A stretch of 64,000 bases of DNA. Origin: JBBDYG01 sp040901765. GTDB taxonomy: Bacteria; Planctomycetota; Planctomycetia; Pirellulales; Lacipirellulaceae. The position numbers were made by a program, and so were the translations under genes. Shown here piece after piece: positions 1 to 10,121 of this stretch. Position 1 is the first letter of the stretch, and each line of letters begins with the position of its first letter. Under the pieces are notes generated by a model, which saw nothing but the letters and a program-made list of their open reading frames with translations, had not been told where the DNA came from and searched no databases. The stretch covers positions 124,001 to 188,000 of the forward strand of contig JBBDYG010000019.1 in the NCBI GenBank assembly GCA_040901765.1, given 5' to 3'.

Positions 1-1648
1 GGCGGTAGCTTTCCGTGTTTTTGAGAAACGTGCCGAAGTGCGAAATCCCCACGACATCGAGCGCGCAACGAATGCGGTCGGCGTAGTTCGTCGCCACGGC
101 GAGAGTCATGTATCCGCCGTAGCTCCCGCCGGTGACCATCACCCGCGAAGCGTCGAGGTCCGGCTGTTCGGCGATCCAATCGAGCAGCGCGCCGATGTCG
201 CGAACGGAATCTTCGCGCTGATTTCCGTTGTCGAGCTTTAAGTAGGTCTTGCCGTACCCTTTGGAACCGCGCACGTTCGGGAAAATAATCGCGGTGCCCA
301 GCTCATTCAAAAAATAGTTTTCCCGGCCGAGGAAGCCGGGACGGGTTTGACCTTCGGGGCCGCCGTGAATGTCGATGATCACCGGCCGCTTGCCGGTGAA
401 GCGTGCAGGAGGCCGGTAATAAAACCCAGTGATCTCGCGGTCGTCGAAACTCTTCCAGCGAATCAGCTCCGGCTCCGCAAGCTCTTGCGGCACCAATCCG
501 CCAAGCTCGCTTTCGGTCCACCGCGTTACCTCGCCACTCGACACGTTGAGCGAATAAACGTCCAAAGCGGAACGCGCCGAGTCGAGTGCGAACGCAACTT
601 CGGCATTATTCCTGCGCCATTTTAAGCCCGTAACGACGCCGACCGGGATGCCGGTCTGCAACTTCAACTCGCGAGACTTCGTATCCATCAAGTAAAGCTT
701 CGACACGCCCGCTTCGTTCATCAGGAAAGCGAGCGTCTTGCCGTTGGGCGATAGCTCGAACCATTCCACGTCCCACGGGATGTCGCTCGTGAGCGGGGTC
801 ACGCGCTTCGTGGCAAGGTCGAAATAGACCAGTCGTTGAAACTCGCTTTCCTGGTCGGTTGTGACATAAATGCCGCGGCCATCGGCGGCGTATTGGCCAC
901 CGCCCCACGATACCGGCTCGCCACTCTCAGGTGTGAGGCGTGTTTTTTCTCCCGTTGCGGCGTCCACTTCCCAGAGCGTGCTGCGATTGGCCGAGAAATA
1001 CTCGAGCGTCAAAATCTTGCGATCGTCGGACGACCAGTCGCAGGGAAACCATCCGCCGCCGCTCAGTTCCGCGAGCAGTCGATTGCTCTTGGGATCCATT
1101 GGGTCGATCAACCACAAGTCGCGGTCGGCGCCGTTGCGACCCGTCGATGCGTAGACGACGCGGTCTCCCTTTCGGCTCCACTCGACCCGGCCATTCTGCG
1201 AGCGTTTCCCGTCGGTGAGCAGAGTCACCCGGCCATCCGCGAAGTCGTAGCGGTAAATCTGCGCAAACTCGTCGCCACCCGTGTCTTTGGTGAACAGGAA
1301 GTACCGACCTGCGACAGGATCGTAGGTGGCTTCGGCAACGGGTTCGGCGAAGAAGGTAAGCTGCGTGCGCGCCCCGCCCGGCGTGGCGACATGGTGGATT
1401 TGCGCCGTGTTGGCGAAGCGGGTCGAAATCAGCAATTCGCGCTTCGTCGGATGCCCGTCCTGAAAACTGGCCGCGCGACTTTCCGTATAGCGACGCACTT
1501 CATCCGCGAGCGACACGGGGATCGGCGGAATGTTTTCCGTGAAAAGCTGCTCGCCCGGTTCGATCGTTGCCGGTGGCTGCTGCGCGAATGCTTGCATGGA
1601 GATTGCCCACTGGATTACGACGAGGAATGTAGCGTTGCGATAGATCAT
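1..1648 (-). CDS. S9-family prolyl oligopeptidase/DPP-IV-like serine peptidase, C-terminus beyond the window edge
   Basis: The reading frame opens at ATG 1648 and runs off the left edge without a stop. It begins with a probable signal peptide (MIYRNATFLVVIQWAISMQA, then FAQQ). A beta-propeller-like region follows, rich in TxLT, DLWLID and LYLMD blades (about residues 60-370), and then an alpha/beta-hydrolase domain. HGGP near residue 427 is the usual oxyanion-hole motif of this family. GGSYGGY (residues 507-513) places the nucleophile at Ser509. The Asp and His of the triad lie beyond the edge. Expected role: exported peptidase cleaving short peptides, often after proline. The family is usually 650-750 aa, so roughly 550 of those residues are visible. 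The family call is firm and the substrate is not known. The 203 bp between this start and the next gene hold no other gene that I can support. Confidence 0.93.
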   Translation of the reverse strand, partial: MIYRNATFLVVIQWAISMQAFAQQPPATIEPGEQLFTENIPPIPVSLADEVRRYTESRAASFQDGHPTKRELLISTRFANTAQIHHVATPGGARTQLTFFAEPVAEATYDPVAGRYFLFTKDTGGDEFAQIYRYDFADGRVTLLTDGKRSQNGRVEWSRKGDRVVYASTGRNGADRDLWLIDPMDPKSNRLLAELSGGGWFPCDWSSDDRKILTLEYFSANRSTLWEVDAATGEKTRLTPESGEPVSWGGGQYAADGRGIYVTTDQESEFQRLVYFDLATKRVTPLTSDIPWDVEWFELSPNGKTLAFLMNEAGVSKLYLMDTKSRELKLQTGIPVGVVTGLKWRRNNAEVAFALDSARSALDVYSLNVSSGEVTRWTESELGGLVPQELAEPELIRWKSFDDREITGFYYRPPARFTGKRPVIIDIHGGPEGQTRPGFLGRENYFLNELGTAIIFPNVRGSKGYGKTYLKLDNGNQREDSVRDIGALLDWIAEQPDLDASRVMVTGGSYGGYMTLAVATNYADRIRCALDVVGISHFGTFLKNTESYR

Positions 1649-1851
1649 CAGGAATTCGGCCCAATTCGGGATTGCAGTGGGGAGGAAGTTACCGACGCGA
1701 GCGTTCGGTTTTGCGGATTAACGCATTGACTTTCGTTAATTGGCATACGATACTTTGGTAAGAGCGGTAAGTCCGCGGGACTGTCCTGGGCGTTCCCTTC
1801 CATGGTGCTGGCTAAGCCTAGGAACGATTAACCCCGAGGCTCGCTCTTTTT

Positions 1852-2508
1852 TTATAGGTACTGTTCGTCTAGCCGTACCTTTTCTTGAAACAGGTCGTAC
1901 CACGCTCGATCCGCGCTTTCTCGTTTGCGGAAAACGCCCCAGCAAAACAAATCGGCGGCGCTTAGTCCAAGATCAACATTCGATCGACGGTGGTAGATGT
2001 TCAAACTGGCCCGCGGGTCAAGCCGCCCTTGCAATTGACCAAGCAGATACTGATTGAAGTCCGCTATCTCTCGGTTCCCCTTTGACTTATCTACGATCAA
2101 TTCAACCGCTCCGTCCGCTTTTTCGAAGGGTATTTGCTCCAACACCTTACGGGCAAGATAGTTGTACAAACGGCTTTTAGTGAGCGTGTTTCTTCGCAAT
2201 TCTTGATGCACGTTTCTTTTATTGATTGACATCGCGTAAACGCCAAACGTCTGAGCCTTTATCTGCTCGTAGAAGTACGATTTAATTTGAAAGGCCGTCT
2301 CGCTGCCCTTCAGCTCTTGCTTGTGCGATTTGGCCCGAGGTTTATTCACTTTTCTGCGAAGCGTCTTCTTGACGGCAAGGCTGACAGCCTTTCTGGCGTT
2401 CGTGCTGCTCATCGCTAAAACCGAAATGGTCAAAAACTTGGACGGATGCTTTTCACGGAAATCAAACCCTAAGTCTCCGCTCTCATCAAGAAAAAGGTGC
2501 CAAGTCAT
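1852..2508 (-). CDS. DUF3800 domain protein
   Basis: 218 aa. The N-terminus has the hallmark LFLDESGDLGF motif (residues 5-15) of the DUF3800 family, whose acidic residues suggest an RNase H-like metal-binding fold; activity is not established. Further acidic positions that could be metal ligands are in ELIVDKSKGNREIADF and in SAADLFCWGVFR near the C-terminus, where DUF3800 members have a conserved Asp in a 'AD..' motif. No signal peptide, so cytoplasmic. It follows the upstream membrane-protein gene by only 34 bp on the same strand, so it is probably the last gene of a three-gene unit. DUF3800 genes are often found in accessory regions. A defence role is possible but nothing here proves it. 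Confidence 0.85.
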   Translation of the reverse strand: MTWHLFLDESGDLGFDFREKHPSKFLTISVLAMSSTNARKAVSLAVKKTLRRKVNKPRAKSHKQELKGSETAFQIKSYFYEQIKAQTFGVYAMSINKRNVHQELRRNTLTKSRLYNYLARKVLEQIPFEKADGAVELIVDKSKGNREIADFNQYLLGQLQGRLDPRASLNIYHRRSNVDLGLSAADLFCWGVFRKRESADRAWYDLFQEKVRLDEQYL

Positions 2509-2542
2509 TCGATGCTATCCGTGGTTATTGCAGATCGACGGA

Positions 2543-3625
2543 TTATTCCCTCGTCGCGAAGCGGTGTTGCTTTTCGCGCCAATGCCACCACAGCTTAATA
2601 CCGGCGTACGTGCCGACAATGGCCGCGACCAACCCAACGGCCACACGGATCAATAGCGTCAACCCGCTGTTGGCTGCGTCGATCGTGGGTTTGCCGAGGC
2701 GCTCCACCAAACCGGGCTTGGCTACGAGCCGGGCCACGCCGTCCGCGCCGACGATCCACTCGTACCCGCCAAGGATGCGGTCCGATTCGCTGAGGATCAC
2801 GGTCGTCGTCGCCACGGTGAACAGCGTCTTGCCGGGGTTCTGCTTCATGAAGTCGCCCATCCAGGTGAGAACTCGCTCGGTGTCGCCGCGTATCCACGCC
2901 AGGACCGACTTCCGCTGCGTCGGCGGCAACTTGGCGATGTCGTCCGCATGGCTGGCCAGCGTCACCGCTTGGTCTTTCGTCAGTTTGGGCGCGAGTTCCG
3001 CCGCCTCGCCACCAAGCTTCCGCACCAGCGCGCCGCCTACGCCGGGATGGGCTAGCTCCGAACGCAGCGCGCTCACGCCATGTTGGGCAACCGTCTCGGC
3101 CAACTCCCGGCCCTGACTGCCCGCCGCCAATCGGCCAAACGCGGCGGGAAGCTGCTCCGCCGGCAGTTCATCCACCGCCTTGAGCATCGTCGTCGCCGAC
3201 GGCGCGTTGTCCACGGCGCGAATCACGTCTGGCCCGAACTTCGCCGTCAGCGTCGCTACCTGTTCGGTCGCCTGCTCGCCACCCTCGCTAGCGAGTTTTA
3301 CCGTCAGCCGCTCGAAGGTCGCTTCACCCAGTTCCTTCGATAGTTTTTCCGCCCCTTCACTTCCCGCATGCTTCGCAAGCGATCGAAGCAGCGTGCTGCT
3401 GCCAGGGACGATGCCATAGCAAGCGTTGATGTTCAACAGCAGTAGCAAGTGTAATGACAACCAAATCGCGGCGCTGTTGAACTTCAGATAACCGAATGGT
3501 CGTGGATGGCACGCCCTGAGTCCGCGAAGGGCGTGGTGAAGTGGGTACCAGCCGCGCCACGCCCATCGAAGACTCTGGGCGTGCCACCCGCCAGTTCGAT
3601 TGACATGCTGAACATTAAAAGTCAT
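2543..3625 (-). CDS. Uncharacterised membrane protein with an in-frame palindromic repeat behind its start codon
   Basis: 360 aa; no family recognised. ATG 3625 overlaps the stop of the upstream gene as ATGA, which supports this start through translational coupling. Residues 5-48 are encoded by a 132-bp palindromic element (3482-3613) that also occurs at 47815-47945. The segment that looks native resumes with FNSAAIWLSLHLLLLLNINA, a signal-peptide-like hydrophobic stretch. The middle (about 75-270) is helical and Ala/Glu/Leu-rich (EGAEKLSKELGEATFERL, KLTKDQAVTLASHADDIAKL). A single TM segment (LLIRVAVGLVAAIVGTYAGI) lies near the C-terminus, followed by a basic tail. Because 132 is a multiple of three, the insertion leaves the frame intact. 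Whether translation begins at 3625 or at a downstream TTG inside the hydrophobic segment cannot be settled from sequence alone. Confidence 0.7.
   Translation of the reverse strand: MTFNVQHVNRTGGWHAQSLRWAWRGWYPLHHALRGLRACHPRPFGYLKFNSAAIWLSLHLLLLLNINACYGIVPGSSTLLRSLAKHAGSEGAEKLSKELGEATFERLTVKLASEGGEQATEQVATLTAKFGPDVIRAVDNAPSATTMLKAVDELPAEQLPAAFGRLAAGSQGRELAETVAQHGVSALRSELAHPGVGGALVRKLGGEAAELAPKLTKDQAVTLASHADDIAKLPPTQRKSVLAWIRGDTERVLTWMGDFMKQNPGKTLFTVATTTVILSESDRILGGYEWIVGADGVARLVAKPGLVERLGKPTIDAANSGLTLLIRVAVGLVAAIVGTYAGIKLWWHWREKQHRFATRE
3482..3613 (-). repeat. 132-bp double-hairpin interspersed element, copy A
   Basis: Reading on the minus strand, the copy runs from GTTCAGCATGT to ATCTGAAG and carries two nested palindromes: outer GGCACGCCC/GGGCGTGCC and inner GGGCGTGGCG/CACCACGCCC. 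Over its core it matches 47815-47945 at roughly nine bases in ten, including the flanking TCAATCGAAC and TATCTGAAG. It lies wholly inside the coding sequence 2543-3625, 12 bp after the start codon. Confidence 0.85.
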
Positions 3626-4713
3626 AGCATCACTCCCACAATATCACGATAAAACTGTTCGCGGTACGCTTCACGCAGCCCGTCGCAAACGGTGTTAAGG
3701 GCGTTGGCCAAACCATTATTCCCTGCCTTGCCCCGAACGAGCAACCGTTGCATCTGCCGAAGGTATTCGTTCAGATCGGCCTTCAGCTTGGCTTCGAATG
3801 AAGCGGTCATCCACCAATCGATGGCCACGCCAATGGCCAGCCCAATCCCCGCGCCGATGGCGGTACCAATCGGTCCCGCCGCCGTGCCGCCGACACCGCC
3901 CGCCGCGGCCCCCGTGGCTGAGGCCCCACCCGCGGCGGCCACCGACGTCGCGGCCGCAATCCCCGCGCGACCAATCATCCCGCCAACCAGTGTCCCCGCG
4001 GCGACGCTGCCGACTTCGCTCGCCACTAAGGCCACGAGTCCACTCGTTACGCTGTCCGCGCCGCTACTCGCTAAGTGCGATTGCAGTTCGGCATTTACCT
4101 GCGCGAGATACTGTCCGTACTCCGGTAACTGCACGTCTGGCAAATCGGCACTGCTCAGTGCCGCCCGCGCGTCGGCCAGCATCTGCATTTGATTGGCTTC
4201 CACATCGGCCCGGAACTGCGCGATCGCCTGCGCAACATCCCTCTGAATTCGCGACTCCGAGAAAACGTGCTTCTCGAACTTCGCCTGGACAAAGCGACGA
4301 ACATCGGTGCGTTCGTTCCACCAGTCGGACCGCATTTTCCTGAGAATTCTAAACCGCGTCGACATGCTGGTCATGTCGGTCGCAAACGGCTCGATGCCCC
4401 GCGCGTATTTGGCGAACCGCTGGTCAATCGTCGCAATGCACCGCTTCGCCGCCTGCCGATTAGCTTGGTCCGCCACGGCGATGATGCCTTGCACGTGCTG
4501 GTCGAAGAACTCCGCGCGGTGCTTGGCGGGCGGCGCCGCCGGTGGCGCGGCCGTTGGCGGAGCCGGAAGCGGCGGCGGAGCGGCCCGCGGCCAAAACACC
4601 GCGCCGGCCAACAGAACGGCCGAGCCAACGAGCGTGGCCGACAAAACCGCAACCGGCAAATGGCGAGTGGTTCTAACAACCATGAACACGGCACCAACAG
4701 GCCTACAAACCAT
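3622..4713 (-). CDS. Uncharacterised membrane protein with a Gly/Ala-rich hydrophobic core
   Basis: 363 aa; no family recognised. An N-terminal membrane anchor (HLPVAVLSATLVGSAVLLAG) is followed by a Pro/Ala-rich linker (residues about 47-63), a helical and probably coiled-coil region (about 65-225), and then a long Gly/Ala-rich stretch (about 230-310) with glycine-zipper character (AGTLVGGMIGRAGIAAATSV, IGTAIGAGIGLAIGVAIDWW). Such glycine-zipper stretches are typical of membrane-inserting or pore-like segments, but that is inference. ATG 4683 (MVVRTTRHL) is an equally plausible start. The stop overlaps the next start as ATGA, so the two proteins are probably made together. With the DUF3800 gene this forms a three-gene minus-strand unit. 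Confidence 0.7.
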   Translation of the reverse strand: MVCRPVGAVFMVVRTTRHLPVAVLSATLVGSAVLLAGAVFWPRAAPPPLPAPPTAAPPAAPPAKHRAEFFDQHVQGIIAVADQANRQAAKRCIATIDQRFAKYARGIEPFATDMTSMSTRFRILRKMRSDWWNERTDVRRFVQAKFEKHVFSESRIQRDVAQAIAQFRADVEANQMQMLADARAALSSADLPDVQLPEYGQYLAQVNAELQSHLASSGADSVTSGLVALVASEVGSVAAGTLVGGMIGRAGIAAATSVAAAGGASATGAAAGGVGGTAAGPIGTAIGAGIGLAIGVAIDWWMTASFEAKLKADLNEYLRQMQRLLVRGKAGNNGLANALNTVCDGLREAYREQFYRDIVGVML

Positions 4714-4727
4714 GAAACAATCAATTG

Positions 4728-4917
4728 CACCACGGTGGCACGGAGAACACTGAGGAATTCAATAGCCACAAAAAGGCACAACAAGAACTGGCGCGATTGA
4801 TGCCAGAAATGGATAGCAACGCGCCCGATCTATCCGGTATTCACTAATTCTATTTTATGTGCTTCTTTGTGCGTTATTCCTTCCTATCTTCTCCGTGTAC
4901 TCCGTGCCGCCGTGGTG
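4728..4917. repeat. Inverted-repeat element of the CACGGAG type
   Basis: The arms CACCACGGTGGCACGGAGAA (4728-4747, continuing CACTGAGG) and, on the other strand, CACCACGGCGGCACGGAGTA (4917-4898, continuing CACGGAGAAG) are nearly identical inverted repeats. A weaker second inverted pair built on GCACAAAGAAGCAC lies inside (about 4770-4785 and 4855-4876). It fills most of the 408-bp gap between divergent genes (4714-5121), so the promoters of both flanking genes must lie in or beside it. No ORF is inside. Related arms occur at 13245-13334 and 47735-48053. Confidence 0.75.
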
Positions 4918-5121
4918 AATCAGGATTTCGTTCTCAGTAAAGTATGGGGGAACGCTCCGACGGAGTCCACACGCTCGATTTCCTGCCTCAGAACAGGACT
5001 ATTCGCGTTTTCAAGTGGTGATCGTCGCAAACGTGACACGCCAACCCGCTTCTGGTAAACTCTAAGCCATGTTCGTGGCCGCTCGATTTCGTCTCTAGCT
5101 CGGTCAAGCGAGGGTACAGAC

Positions 5122-7197
5122 ATGCGTTACGCATTGCGTTTTCTGTCGATCATCGGTCTGGTTTCGGTCGCGGTTGCTGTGGGAGCGGCCAATCGGACGT
5201 GGACCGACAAAACCGGTAAACATAAGACCGAAGCCGAACTCGTCGAAGCCACTGCCGATAGCGTGGTGCTGAAGCTCAGCGACGGCAAGACGAAGACCGT
5301 TCTTCTCGACCGGCTGAGCGAAGCGGACCAGAAGTTCGTCGCGGAGCATCTGGCCGCGAAGTCTGCGGATGAGAAAGACACTTCCACCAAACCAGCGGCC
5401 AAGGGCGGCGACGCCGCCGCGGTGCGAAAAGTCGCGGGAAAGTTTTTCGACGACCTCGTCAGCGATGATCAAACCGCACTAGGCGAAACGTTAACCGCCG
5501 CGGCAAAACAGCAACTCACCGCCGGTGGCTCGCCCGTGCAGAGCCTTCCAAAGCCCGATTCCGCTCGATTGGTGAAGTTAGGCAAGGCAACGATCGAAGG
5601 CGAGGAAGCGATCCTAGCCTTTAAGATTCGTATCGGTGGCACGAATCAAGAGGCCAAGCTGCACCTGCGACGCGAGTCGGGCGAGTGGAAAATCCGCGCC
5701 GTCAGCGCAACGCCGCCCGAGGGCGTCGAACAAACGATCGATTTCGAGGGTGCCGCCAACGCGGCGGCAACCGCTGAAGGCGAGACACCGGGCGTGCCCG
5801 CGCCCGGCGAACCCCTGCCGACGGAAGATTATCCGAAGAAATCTCCCTTCGCTGGGGTGCGATGGCAGGATTCCCAACCGGAGGTCAAAGTCGGCGAGGA
5901 GTGGTTTAAGCTCGTGTCGCTGAACGAACTTCCAGCCTCCGAGATCGTGGCTTTCAGCCGGCGGACTTTTGGGAGCGAGTGGCGCAAACGATTTGAAGAG
6001 GATCTCGTCGAGCTTCTGACCCTTATGGGTCATCCGCCACAGGACGAGGTCACGTTGGTTGTTCAATCACTGACGTCGTCGGAGACGTGGGTCCGGGAAG
6101 GCGTCGCCATGACGGAAGCGAATCGACAGGCGATTCGGGTTTCCGCGCCCGCCGAACCGATGCCGGACGCGGGCCTGACAGTTCCCGAAGGCGACGCCCA
6201 AGAAGTATTGAAATTCATCGCCGATCTACAAAAGGATCCGCGCTTGGCTCAAGATCAGACCTTCCGCAAGCAAGCGATTACATTGATGCTCGCCGCGGCG
6301 GACAAGGTCTTCGGTCTCGAGGGCGCTACCAAGACGCAGCTTACCACCGCGGCCGGTCACAAGCTCCAGGCGCTTCAGGCGCTCATCGGCTCCGACGTGA
6401 CCGACTTGAACGAGCAGATCGAGGCCTTCGCGCAGCAAATCAAGCAACACGAACTGGCCGACGTGGAGCGGCCGCTCGAAGCGCTCACGCTGCGCATGGA
6501 ATTGCAAACGGCCGACAAGCCAGCGGCCGCGACCGCCGCGCTGAAGAAGATCGACCGGTTCCTCGCGGAAGGCGCCATCGGTCCGGCCGAAATTATACTC
6601 GCCAGCGTCGCGGCCCAACTTGCCGAACAGATGCAGTACCGCGGAATGAAGCACGCCGACATCGCCGAGGCGATCAATCGGCTCGCCGAACCGCTGGCAG
6701 CCAGCAGCATCAAAGAGGTCGCAGCGATTGGCAATCAACTCTTGGGCAAGGCCCGCCGGCTCGGCCTCGTGGGCAATCCCATGGAGCTGCGCGGCCTGAC
6801 CTGGAACGGCCAGCCGCTCGACATGTCGCAGTTCGAGGGCAAGGTCGTGCTCGTCGATTTCTGGGCCACCTGGTGCGGCCCATGCATCGCCGAAATGCCC
6901 AACATCAAGAAGAACTACGACCAATACCACGAGCAAGGCTTCGACGTAATCGCGATCAGCATCGACCGCGACCTGAAGGCCCTGCGGGCCTATGTCGAGA
7001 AGGAGCAAGTGCCGTGGACCGTGGTCGCCGACAACCACGAAGAAAACCCCCGCTCCGACAACATGAGCGACCTCTACGGCGTGAACTCCATCCCCTGCAC
7101 GATCCTCATCGGCCGCGACGGCAAAGTCGTCGCCCTCAACATCCGCGGCACTGACCTTGATAAGCAGTTGGAGAAGCTGATTGGGAGCGGGGGGTGA
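5122..7197 (+). CDS. Exported SHD1-domain protein with C-terminal TlpA-like thioredoxin domain
   Basis: 691 aa. A signal peptide (MRYALRFLSIIGLVSVAVAV) is followed by an SHD1 (SLA1 homology 1) domain at about 27-80 (RTWTDKTGKHKTEAEL... LLDRLSEADQKFV), a domain common in planctomycete exported proteins. A weakly conserved region of about 450 residues follows. The C-terminal 135 residues are an AhpC/TSA-TlpA-type thioredoxin fold: VLVDFWATWCGPC with redox cysteines Cys585 and Cys588, then a cis-Pro region (GVNSIPCTILI). This is predicted to be a periplasmic thiol-disulfide reductase of unknown partner. GAGGG about 10 bp upstream supports the ATG. An independent TlpA fusion lies at 13332-16145 in another operon. 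Confidence 0.88.
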   Translation: MRYALRFLSIIGLVSVAVAVGAANRTWTDKTGKHKTEAELVEATADSVVLKLSDGKTKTVLLDRLSEADQKFVAEHLAAKSADEKDTSTKPAAKGGDAAAVRKVAGKFFDDLVSDDQTALGETLTAAAKQQLTAGGSPVQSLPKPDSARLVKLGKATIEGEEAILAFKIRIGGTNQEAKLHLRRESGEWKIRAVSATPPEGVEQTIDFEGAANAAATAEGETPGVPAPGEPLPTEDYPKKSPFAGVRWQDSQPEVKVGEEWFKLVSLNELPASEIVAFSRRTFGSEWRKRFEEDLVELLTLMGHPPQDEVTLVVQSLTSSETWVREGVAMTEANRQAIRVSAPAEPMPDAGLTVPEGDAQEVLKFIADLQKDPRLAQDQTFRKQAITLMLAAADKVFGLEGATKTQLTTAAGHKLQALQALIGSDVTDLNEQIEAFAQQIKQHELADVERPLEALTLRMELQTADKPAAATAALKKIDRFLAEGAIGPAEIILASVAAQLAEQMQYRGMKHADIAEAINRLAEPLAASSIKEVAAIGNQLLGKARRLGLVGNPMELRGLTWNGQPLDMSQFEGKVVLVDFWATWCGPCIAEMPNIKKNYDQYHEQGFDVIAISIDRDLKALRAYVEKEQVPWTVVADNHEENPRSDNMSDLYGVNSIPCTILIGRDGKVVALNIRGTDLDKQLEKLIGSGG

Positions 7198-7264
7198 GGC
7201 CAGAAAAGGGTTGGGAACGAACGACTGCCCGGGATTGATTTTTGTCTAGGGGAGGAAACGTCAA

Positions 7265-9272
<2,008 letters not shown>

Positions 9273-9279
9273 CGGTATG

Positions 9280-9431
<152 letters not shown>

Positions 9432-9988
9432 ACTGATACCATGCCGCACTCGACCAACGATAGTCCACGTCACGATCGACAAGCCCGCGGCGTACGGGGT
9501 TGAGATGGAGATAATCAATCACCGCCCGCAAGGCCTTCTCTGACCGGAGATTCCGATCGTAGCCCGGTCCTTCTTGCCAGAACCGGAACGTTTGCACCCC
9601 CGGCCGTTGCCGCACCATCAGCTTTTCCAGCCAATCGCTGCGGTTCTCTTTGAAGTACAGTTTGGCTCGATAACTGAATGGCCGTTTGATCGCAAACAGA
9701 AGATCGGCCACAGGGGCCGGGGATTTCGTGGGGTACACAATTAGATGGACGTGCTCCGGCATGAAGACAAACGCCGACAGCCGCCAGTGGTGCCGCTGGG
9801 CAGCTCGGTCAATTGCCCGACTCACCTCCACCAATAGCTTCTCATCGGTGAGCAGGGGCAACTGGTGGAAGCAGGAAAAAGTTAGCTCGTGAAATTCGCC
9901 GACATCGTCGAAATGCCGAACCCGCTTTCGGTGTGGAGGAGGAGTTTGCACGGTTTCCGCAGTCTAATTCGACCCTTGTCCGATGGCA

Positions 9989-10041
9989 AACCGTGTACCC
10001 GCATCTCACTGCTGGACGAGCCAGCAGTGGCACCCGGCGTA
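9989..10041 (-). repeat. REP-like palindrome, inverted copy upstream of the RAYT
   Basis: On the minus strand it reads GCCGGGTGCCACTGCTGG, then loop CTCGT, then CCAGCAGTG and GCGGGTACACGG, the same layout as 9118-9160. The perfect 9-bp arms are at 10007-10015 and 10021-10029. It lies between the RAYT and the heme-dehydrogenase gene. Confidence 0.85.
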
Positions 10042-10121
10042 GACAAAGTCAAACAAGCAACTCGCGAAGCTCGCCGATTCTGGGTAAAATCAACCACAAC
10101 CACCGGAGGCGACGTTTCGTG

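Noticed and set aside
1820..1860. Plus-strand terminator (CGAGGCTCG followed by a T-run)
   Set aside because: No plus-strand gene ends upstream, and on the minus strand the order of hairpin and T-run is wrong for the DUF3800 gene.
1740..2057. Small plus-strand genes opposite and beside the DUF3800 gene
   Set aside because: No ribosome binding site, no known motif, and overlap with a recognised gene on the other strand.
6087..7154. Long Arg-rich open frame (355 codons) on the plus strand
   Set aside because: It is the +1-shifted shadow of the SHD1-TlpA gene in high-GC sequence; composition is dominated by Arg, Pro and Gly and no family is recognisable.
9933..10121. Upstream extension of the heme-dehydrogenase frame by 63 codons
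   Set aside because: It reads through the inverted REP copy, and the signal peptide and GGAGG support ATG 10122.
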